DNA of 64,000 bases from Croceitalea rosinachiae (lineage in GTDB: Bacteria > Bacteroidota > Bacteroidia > Flavobacteriales > Flavobacteriaceae), in NCBI RefSeq assembly GCF_031846445.1, contig NZ_JAVRHR010000001.1, positions 434,001 to 498,000 of the forward strand. The letters are read 5' to 3'. Every line of letters begins with the position of its first letter. The first letter of the stretch is position 1. A model generated the notes under the pieces. The model saw nothing but the letters and a program-made list of their open reading frames with translations, made no database searches and was not told where the DNA came from. Below are positions 61,595 through 64,000 of this stretch, in pieces. The position numbers and the translations under genes were made by a program.

Positions 61595-62449
61595 GTGGTG
61601 ATTGCAATTTTACTGATAAGCTCATTAGGAATTGCGCAGGTAAAAGGAGATAAAAATATAACAACTAAAACTTTTGAATTAGAAAAAATTCAAGGTCTGA
61701 AAATCGATATTTATGCAAAAGTTATAGTAGATGATAAAGCCGATAATAAGATTACTATTAAAGCAGATGACAACCTTATAAATCTTATTGACAGAAATGT
61801 TGAAAATGGCATATTGCACTTAAATCAGTTAGAATGGATACAAGCATCACAAAAAATAGAAATAGAGATTGGTGCACCAGACTTAACTATGATTGAAACA
61901 GGAACGCACGACAATACTATTCTTAAGAATTTTAGTAACGAAAAATTAAAAATAATAGCACCTATAGGCAATTTGAAAACCAGTGGAACTACAGATAATT
62001 TAATTATTGAAGCAAAAAAAGGAATTGTAGATGCATCACAATTAATAGCAAAAAATGCTTCAATAACTATTACGGGAAGCAGCAAGACAATTATTAATGT
62101 CGTTAACGAAGTGAAACAAACTTTGAGTGATAAAGCGCGACTTGAATTTGTAAATAAGCCTACTTCTGTTATTGGTGATAGTGTAGAAAAAAGTACACAA
62201 CCTAATCAGGCAATAAAATGGATAAGAATAAAAAATAATTCTTGGAATCGTAAAAATCTTGTAGTAGTAGGCCCTAAAAATGACGGTAGTCAGTTTAGCT
62301 ATGGTTTTGCAATGATGCCCGGAACAACTAAAAAAGAAAGATGGACTGTAGGAAGTAAAGTTTACAAGGAGGGTAAATTGGGTTCAAGAGAACTATTAGT
62401 AATAGTAACTGAAGAAAACGAAAACCAATTGATTAAACTTTTTAAATAA
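61595..62449 (+). CDS. Exported DUF2807 (GIN domain) protein
   Basis: A 284-residue protein. GTG 61595 follows directly on an in-frame stop and gives a signal peptide without the usual basic start (VVIAILLISSLGIAQ), so the first codons may have decayed. The mature part has DUF2807-type beta-repeats: LKIDIYAKVIVDD, IEIGAPDLTMIETGTHD and GIVDASQLIAKNA. A second domain (about 205-284) is unassigned. It is 14 bp after the peptidase gene and abuts the LytTR gene. Surface location inferred. Confidence 0.72.
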   Translation: MVIAILLISSLGIAQVKGDKNITTKTFELEKIQGLKIDIYAKVIVDDKADNKITIKADDNLINLIDRNVENGILHLNQLEWIQASQKIEIEIGAPDLTMIETGTHDNTILKNFSNEKLKIIAPIGNLKTSGTTDNLIIEAKKGIVDASQLIAKNASITITGSSKTIINVVNEVKQTLSDKARLEFVNKPTSVIGDSVEKSTQPNQAIKWIRIKNNSWNRKNLVVVGPKNDGSQFSYGFAMMPGTTKKERWTVGSKVYKEGKLGSRELLVIVTEENENQLIKLFK

Positions 62450-63289
62450 ATGGGAGTAGAGAATATCTATAAAGTTTTCAAAAACAAATATCCTTTTCAA
62501 AAAGGAAACAGGCCTCATTTTATTATTTCTGTTGCTCTTGCGTTATGGATATTTGTTTTCTTATGGTTTCCAGAACCTTTTGAGTTATCTCGCTTTGATT
62601 TTTATAAGAAGCTAGAAGTAATTCCCTTTTATGGATTTTTCGGAGGGTTTAGTTATTACCTAGCCCTTTATCCTCAAAGATATTTGTACCAAAAATATGA
62701 GTCTTGGAACCTTGGTTTTGAAATCATTTTTTTGGCTACTGCACTCTTAATTGCTTCTGGTTTTATGTATGTTGTTTACTATTTTGGAATAGAACATTAT
62801 AGATACGCCTATTCATATTTAAAATACGCTAGACTTATCTACATTCCTTCACTTATAATTATTTTGCCTTTTATCATTATTTCAAGAATTCTTAGTGCTT
62901 TGATAAAAGGTAAGAAAGACGCCGAAAAGGATGAGGCCAAAAAAGCAGAAGTTGTCATTAGAGGTTCCGGAAAATATGAATTGCTTAAATTGAAGAAACA
63001 GAATATTATTTATGTAAAGTCTGATAATATTTATGTAGATATATTCTATGAAGAAAATAATGAAGTCATACAGCAATCTTTAAGAATTAAGATATCTGAA
63101 ATTGAATTAATACTTCCTGAGTTGTTTAAGAACCACAGGTCCTACTTAATTAATCCAAAATACTTTAGAAGATTGCGGAGAGATAATGACAAAGTATCAA
63201 TAGAGTTGAAATATAATTTAATAGTACCGGTATCTAGGGCTAAAAAAGAGAGTGTATTAAAGCAAGTACCATTCTCAAATAAATCATAA
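62450..63289 (+). CDS. Membrane LytTR-domain regulator
   Basis: A 279-residue protein with four membrane helices (about 25-45, 60-75, 90-112, 128-150) and a C-terminal LytTR domain (about 175-275: LKKQNIIYVKSDNIYVDIF in part as IIYVKSDNIYVDIF, LFKNHRSYLINPKY, IPVSRAKK). No receiver domain, so it is likely to sense at the membrane. It directly follows the DUF2807 gene. It is a second possible binder of the GTTGTGAAA pair at 57832, though the soluble LytTR of the H-NOX operon is the better fit for the EPS sites. Confidence 0.83.
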   Translation: MGVENIYKVFKNKYPFQKGNRPHFIISVALALWIFVFLWFPEPFELSRFDFYKKLEVIPFYGFFGGFSYYLALYPQRYLYQKYESWNLGFEIIFLATALLIASGFMYVVYYFGIEHYRYAYSYLKYARLIYIPSLIIILPFIIISRILSALIKGKKDAEKDEAKKAEVVIRGSGKYELLKLKKQNIIYVKSDNIYVDIFYEENNEVIQQSLRIKISEIELILPELFKNHRSYLINPKYFRRLRRDNDKVSIELKYNLIVPVSRAKKESVLKQVPFSNKS

Positions 63290-63354
63290 CATTTTACAAC
63301 TACTACTAGCTTATTCAAGAAAATACTATAAGCATTTTATTAAATAAAAAAAAG

Positions 63355-63645
63355 ATGTCAAATAAAAAGCCACTTATCCTATTTCTGGTAAGCATTATTT
63401 TTAGTGTGTGTTTCTTACTGTCCTATTTTACCGATAAATTGGTAATTGATGATACTTCTATATTAAATGTTATAGAAAATGCGAATGGGCCTCCGCTTTT
63501 TATTCTGCAATGTCTTCTTTTACTGTATGCTAATTATCTGTTGTCAAAAGAGAAACAGGCTGCAAATAAGATATATTTGATAGTTGGCATTATTCTTATA
63601 TCTTTAACTACATTCTTCAATTATTCTAATGTTTTCAATTTATGA
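63355..63645 (+). CDS. Small hydrophobic protein
   Basis: A 96-residue protein with about three membrane segments (8-25, 48-62 and 74-92). The pattern NKKPLILFLVSIIF then VIENANGPPLFILQC gives no family I recognise. It starts 65 bp after the LytTR gene on the same strand and could be co-transcribed. Function unknown. Confidence 0.6.
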   Translation: MSNKKPLILFLVSIIFSVCFLLSYFTDKLVIDDTSILNVIENANGPPLFILQCLLLLYANYLLSKEKQAANKIYLIVGIILISLTTFFNYSNVFNL

Positions 63646-63902
63646 AGTTCTTCTATACAATTGATTCAAAATTCGATGGCATTAGTTGCTTCTCACACAA
63701 AGTTTTCTTTAGGGTGCCAAATTTCCAGAAATAGTAATTGGTAAGACGGCTTCATAATTATTGAAAATATTCAAGGAGCAAATAAATAATTACCATTAGC
63801 AACTTATATAAGGCATTTTACAACAATTCAAAGATTCTTCAAAGATTAAATTAATAACAAAAACTATATTTTAAGATTAAATATTCATCAAAACTTCATC
63901 AT

Positions 63903-64000
63903 ATGAAAAGGTTATTCTTTGCGCTTTTAACTGTTATTGTTTTTAACTCTTGCGAAACAAAAAAAAATAAAGCAACAGCCATAAAAGAAGATAGTAAAAC
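63903..64000 (+). CDS. Lipoprotein, start only (runs off the window)
   Basis: ATG 63903 opens MKRLFFALLTVIVFNSC, a lipoprotein signal with C17, followed by a lysine-rich stretch. The reading frame stays open to the window end. Too little is seen for a function. The 257 bp before it hold nothing I can name. Confidence 0.6.
   Translation, partial: MKRLFFALLTVIVFNSCETKKNKATAIKEDSK

Noticed and set aside
1..64000. CRISPR arrays, transposases, prophage or rRNA
   Set aside because: No regularly spaced repeats, no transposase or phage-like proteins, no rRNA sequence recognised.

Overview
The window looks like chromosomal DNA of a marine-type flavobacterium (Bacteroidota, Flavobacteriaceae). The evidence is AT-rich DNA, promoters of the Bacteroidota type (TTG, about 20 bp, TAnnTTTG), a secreted protein with a type IX secretion C-terminal sorting domain, many lipoproteins with SusD-like short signal peptides, and families largely restricted to this phylum (DUF4407, DUF4230, DUF4260, LruC/DUF4114, BlaR1-like M56 proteins). 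I cannot name the genus.

Layout. 1-2640: start of a CcoI-type copper P-ATPase gene (cbb3 oxidase assembly), a divergent Crp/Fnr regulator and a universal stress protein, with two matching Fnr-type dyads. 2759-8525: housekeeping and small genes: an ABM-like protein, tRNA-Leu(UAG), an M20 dipeptidase, a BlaI/M56 sensor pair with three BlaI operators, and DUF4407. 8522-31497: a large exopolysaccharide (EPS) locus, almost all on the minus strand. It holds a receiver protein, a polyprenyl sugar transferase fused to a degenerate receiver domain, a TolC-like protein, a Wzc-like co-polymerase, a flippase, an O-antigen polymerase-like protein, six glycosyltransferases in all, an acyltransferase, an LruC-domain lipoprotein, ugd, a UDP-glucuronate decarboxylase and rmlABCD. 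The precursors predicted are dTDP-rhamnose, UDP-glucuronate and UDP-xylose. A receiver-histidine kinase gene lies inside it on the opposite strand. 31914-33647: a secreted beta-helix protein with a T9SS tail. 

33709-40631: the most interesting part. One tight minus-strand operon encodes H-NOX, a multi-PAS histidine kinase, a FIST-domain protein, a second histidine kinase, an Hpt protein, a LytTR response regulator and a STAS protein; a CheY-like receiver gene lies just upstream. Both H-NOX and FIST (NosP-type) families include heme nitric oxide sensors, so this looks like a two-sensor NO phosphorelay ending in a DNA-binding regulator. A shared promoter signature (GTTGTGAAA, usually repeated 20-21 bp further upstream, and 29-30 bp from a TAnnTTT -7 element) occurs before H-NOX and before three EPS transcription units (rmlB, ugd, and the receiver/sugar transferase operon), and a weaker version before a small lipoprotein gene at 57.7 kb. 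Direct 9-mers with 12-bp spacing are the arrangement bound by LytTR regulators. My working model is therefore nitric oxide control of EPS production through this phosphorelay.

40787-46826: mixed small genes with hemW and ruvC, a DUF456 protein, a long inverted repeat and a nitroreductase. 46858-53635: LysR regulator divergent from a complete histidine utilisation operon hutHIUG. 53753-57329: ROK kinase, GntP permease and a lipoprotein with a formylglycine-generating-enzyme fold. 57573-64000: small lipoprotein, membrane-bound AraC regulator, an unusual DoxX-S41 peptidase fusion, a DUF2807 protein, a membrane LytTR regulator, a small membrane protein and the start of another lipoprotein gene. 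No CRISPR array, transposase, rRNA or prophage was seen.
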